A DNA stretch of 64,000 nt from Olavius sp. associated proteobacterium Delta 1. GTDB taxonomy: Bacteria; Desulfobacterota; Desulfobacteria; Desulfobacterales; JAFDCJ01. The notes beneath the pieces were generated by a model that ran no database searches, was not told the DNA's origin, and saw only the letters and a program-made list of their open reading frames with translations. This document shows positions 62,046-64,000 of this stretch, piece by piece. A program made the translations under genes and the position numbers. The stretch lies in assembly GCA_902749685.1 (NCBI GenBank), contig CACVKW010000605.1, positions 142,305 through 206,304 on the forward strand, given 5' to 3'. Within the stretch, counting starts at the first letter, position 1, and the number at the start of each line of letters is the position of its first letter.

Positions 62046-63094
62046 AAAAAGCTTCATTCCGTCTCAAGGAGATAAAATTCGAGGTGACGCATGATTGCCT
62101 TCTCAATTGCGTGCATTGTTCTAGCATTTCAAGGGCAGAGTCTGGGAAGAATATGGATTGGCCTACATTCATCAGGGTGCTTGACGAGGCAAAAGAGCTC
62201 GGCGTGAATGAGATCGCGTTCTCAGGCGGCGAGCCCTTGCTCTGGGATAATATTGAAGATGCCGTAGCAGCATCATTAAGCCTTGGAGTCCATACTATTC
62301 TATACACGACAGGGAATGCACCGAATGCTGAAATGATGATGAGAAAGCTTCATGCAATCGGGCTTGATCGAGTGGTATTTAGTATTTTCGGCACCAATTC
62401 AGGACAGCATGAAGCGTTCACCAATCATAAAGGAAGCTTCGATAAGACTATCAGAATCGCTAAATCTTGTTCAAGTATCGGCCTTATTGGGGAATTCCAT
62501 TTCGTCCCGCTTGCATGGAATTATAGAATATTACCGGAAATAGCTAATCTTGCACCCCAGAATGGAGTTAGACGAATAAGCGTTCTGCGCTTGGTGCCGC
62601 AAGGCAGAGGTAAAGACATCACGGATGGCCAGCTAAATCATTCCCAAAATATTGAGCTTCGCAAGATAATAATGGAATTACGTCTTGCCGGACACGATAT
62701 ACGCTTGGGCTCACCATATAATTTTTTGATGCTTCAAAAGAATCCCCAATGTCGATCCGGGATTGACAGGATGACTATCGGGCCAGACTTCCGAATATTT
62801 CCATGCGATGCGTTCAAACACATCTCACCTAAGGATATTGGAGTCAGTCCAGACTTTTCTAACATTCGCGAGCATTCACTCCGAGAGTGCTGGGAAAAAT
62901 CTCCTTACCTTCAGGCTGTCAGGAATCATTTGACAACAGGTATAGGAAGTGAATGCAAAGCCTGCAGAAAACTTGAACACTGCCTATCGGGTTGCTTAGC
63001 CCAAAAGATTTATGCTTGGGGGGAGCTAAGAAAGTGCCGAGATCCAATGTGTTTATTAAAAAACCAAATAGATATAGAAATTCCAGATGCTTGA
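62042..63094 (+). CDS. radical SAM/SPASM-domain protein
   Basis: A 350-residue radical SAM enzyme. The cluster motif is CLLNCVHC (Cys19, Cys23, Cys26), followed by AFSGGEPLL (SAM-binding GGE, about 59-67). The SPASM-type auxiliary cluster site at the C-terminus is CKACRKLEHCLSGC (CX2CX5CX3C) with a final CRDPMC. It overlaps the kinase stop by 4 bases, so it is translated from the same transcript. SPASM enzymes modify peptides, carriers or small substrates; phage thymidine hypermodification pathways contain a radical SAM step. Not a viperin: it has the SPASM tail and no NAIKHMIE-like viperin motif that I can see. A terminator hairpin follows. Confidence 0.88.
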   Translation: MKKASFRLKEIKFEVTHDCLLNCVHCSSISRAESGKNMDWPTFIRVLDEAKELGVNEIAFSGGEPLLWDNIEDAVAASLSLGVHTILYTTGNAPNAEMMMRKLHAIGLDRVVFSIFGTNSGQHEAFTNHKGSFDKTIRIAKSCSSIGLIGEFHFVPLAWNYRILPEIANLAPQNGVRRISVLRLVPQGRGKDITDGQLNHSQNIELRKIIMELRLAGHDIRLGSPYNFLMLQKNPQCRSGIDRMTIGPDFRIFPCDAFKHISPKDIGVSPDFSNIREHSLRECWEKSPYLQAVRNHLTTGIGSECKACRKLEHCLSGCLAQKIYAWGELRKCRDPMCLLKNQIDIEIPDA

Positions 63095-63176
63095 ATAAGC
63101 ACTGACGAACCTTATAAATAGCTAAAACACTTTAGAAACAAAACATCTAAATATCTTTTTGCAAAGCATTCACACT

Positions 63177-63195
63177 AAACAGGTTTGCCTGTTTT
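63177..63195 (+). terminator. terminator hairpin after the radical SAM gene
   Basis: Stem AAACAGG (63177-63183), loop TTTG, CCTGTTT (63188-63194), extended by a further T. Placed 83 bases past the stop, with 50 bases left before the next gene. Confidence 0.45.
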
Positions 63196-63245
63196 AAGAC
63201 TTACTGTGGATCTCCTTAATCTTTTTAAATACGAGGTATAAAATT

Positions 63246-63716
63246 ATGAGCAAGGAAAAAAATGTATTTATCAGTCATTATAGTAAAGATGACGAGCATA
63301 TTGGAAAATTGAAAGACTTACTCGACCATAAGGGATACACAATTAAGAACAGCTCAATTGACAGTTCAAAACCAAATCAAGCAAAGAATACAGAATATAT
63401 AAAATCGCTTTTACGCTCGCGTATCCAATGGGCAGGTACAACTGTTGTTTTAATTGGGCCGGACACGCATAAAAGAGAGTGGGTTAACTGGGAAATTGAA
63501 CAATCGAACAAAACTGGCAATCGAATAATAGGTCTATATATTCACGGTGAAACTGACTCAATAGTTCCAGAAGCATTTGAAAAATATGGTGATGCTTTGG
63601 TTGGCTGGGATTCAGGTCATGTTATAGATGCAATTGAGGGACGGTGCAACAACTTTGAAAATCCTGATGGAACAGAAAGACAGGGTAAGTGGCAAATCCA
63701 AAAAGGAACATGCTAA
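63246..63716 (+). CDS. TIR-like (DUF1863, ThsB-type) protein
   Basis: A 156-residue protein beginning MSKEKNVFISHYSKDDEHIG, which is the TIR-like first strand and loop of the MTH538/DUF1863 family (FISHYSKDDE), followed by the RIQWAGTTVVLIGPDTHKRE motif and WVNWEIEQSNKTG, where the conserved Glu lies. ThsB proteins of the Thoeris antiphage system belong to this family and make a cyclic nucleotide signal from NAD. No ThsA is seen within the window. A likely ribosome site GAGGT stands 10 bases before. Base composition is more AT-rich than the operon before it. Confidence 0.85.
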   Translation: MSKEKNVFISHYSKDDEHIGKLKDLLDHKGYTIKNSSIDSSKPNQAKNTEYIKSLLRSRIQWAGTTVVLIGPDTHKREWVNWEIEQSNKTGNRIIGLYIHGETDSIVPEAFEKYGDALVGWDSGHVIDAIEGRCNNFENPDGTERQGKWQIQKGTC

Positions 63717-63934
63717 TAGTGAGTAGATATTTTTCCTACATATTAACTCGTGATTATGGTTTTGCACCAAATCCATTTAATGGAACTTGTACTCTTGCAA
63801 CTTGCAAACCCAAAATTCGGGCAACCGCAAATGTTGGCGAATGGGTTATGGGTACAAGTTCAGCAAGCCACGGAAGAAGGAGTCATTTAATTTATATTAT
63901 GAGACACTCTTGTCCAAAAACGGGTTTAGAATGA
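63710..63934 (+). CDS. Nmad2 (nucleotide modification associated domain 2) N-terminal fragment
   Basis: A 74-residue frame starting with ATG at 63710 (AAGGA just before), overlapping the TIR gene stop; a GTG at 63689 is alternative. RDYGFAPNPFNGTCTLATCK followed by PKIRATANVGEWVMGTSSAS matches the Nmad2 start almost word for word. The family normally continues for about 130 more residues after LIYIM, but here the frame stops after RHSCPKTGLE. No continuation is found in the other frames before the window end. It is therefore a truncated copy, perhaps a remnant. Family role: predicted modified-base recognition. Confidence 0.6.
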   Translation: MLIVSRYFSYILTRDYGFAPNPFNGTCTLATCKPKIRATANVGEWVMGTSSASHGRRSHLIYIMRHSCPKTGLE

Positions 63935-64000
63935 GTCATAAAGTGAGTAATAATACGAGTCATTGAAAAAAATCCTCCTTATATGTAGGGTGGTTGTTAA

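Noticed and set aside
62042..63094. Viperin-like antiviral radical SAM enzyme beside a nucleotide kinase
   Set aside because: Prokaryotic viperins also have a CX3CX2C motif and often a kinase neighbour, but this protein carries a C-terminal CX2CX5CX3C SPASM cluster and the kinase has the HMUDK-type extension, so SPASM is the better call.
63246..63716. Complete Thoeris system
   Set aside because: Only a ThsB-type TIR gene is seen; no ThsA (SIR2-SLOG) gene is within the window.
57449..64000. Integrative conjugative element or prophage (because of XRE/ImmA)
   Set aside because: No integrase, excisionase, relaxase, structural gene, tRNA or attachment-like duplication is present.
1..64000. tRNA or rRNA genes
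   Set aside because: No cloverleaf or conserved rRNA sequence was recognised on either strand by eye; a covariance search would be needed to exclude one fully.

Overview
The window looks like a chromosome segment of an anaerobic, strictly respiratory or fermentative Gram-negative bacterium, most likely a Desulfobacterota (deltaproteobacterial sulfate reducer type). This rests on a DUF3795/DUF3786 protein, a tungsten-type aldehyde:ferredoxin oxidoreductase with a MoaD-like partner, an acyl-CoA dehydrogenase, peptide and polyamine-type ABC importers, lipoproteins and HtrA, and very unusual intergenic DNA. That intergenic DNA is full of short dispersed repeats and long-range inverted repeats. 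I see no rRNA, tRNA, CRISPR array, integrase or transposase.

Layout. 0-30 kb is mostly housekeeping and stand-alone genes: a GntR/slipin/small membrane protein operon (0.2-1.7 kb), purB, a nucleotidyltransferase pair resembling a toxin-antitoxin module (4.4-5.0), a DUF3795-DUF3786 protein, mutM, acyl-CoA dehydrogenase with an HTH-cupin regulator, an endonuclease/exonuclease/phosphatase protein, an MFS carrier, HtrA, a MobA-like nucleotidyltransferase, a large M16 peptidase, a soluble hybrid histidine kinase, a WbqC-like protein, exonuclease I, an HsdR-N-like nuclease, a TMEM43-TPR protein and a class III cyclase-TPR protein. 32-57 kb is one catabolic neighbourhood: MATE pump, FAD oxidase, a five-gene peptide ABC importer (dppA-B-C-D-F order), three saccharopine-dehydrogenase-like paralogues, an Lrp/AsnC regulator at the divergent centre, an amidohydrolase, an internally deleted FAD oxidase, a four-gene spermidine/putrescine-type importer (potD-A-B-C order), and AOR plus MoaD. 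Together these suggest uptake and oxidative deamination of peptide-, opine- or polyamine-like nitrogen compounds, with AOR disposing of the aldehydes.

57.9-63.9 kb is the accessory island and the most exciting part. Six genes are packed into one translationally coupled operon: an acyl-carrier-like protein, an XRE repressor, an ImmA/IrrE metallopeptidase, a divergent thymidylate-synthase-like protein with a candidate catalytic Cys, a thymidylate-kinase-like P-loop domain fused to a helical domain of the phage 5-hydroxymethyl-dU DNA kinase type, and a radical SAM/SPASM enzyme. This gene set closely parallels phage thymidine hypermodification pathways (TS homologue makes hydroxymethyl-dUMP, kinase activates it, radical SAM tailors it), but here it sits on a chromosome under an XRE/ImmA stress switch and with a carrier protein. 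Directly downstream are a ThsB-like TIR protein (DUF1863) and the N-terminal piece of an Nmad2 nucleotide-modification-associated protein, so the island continues as a defence or DNA-modification locus past the window edge.
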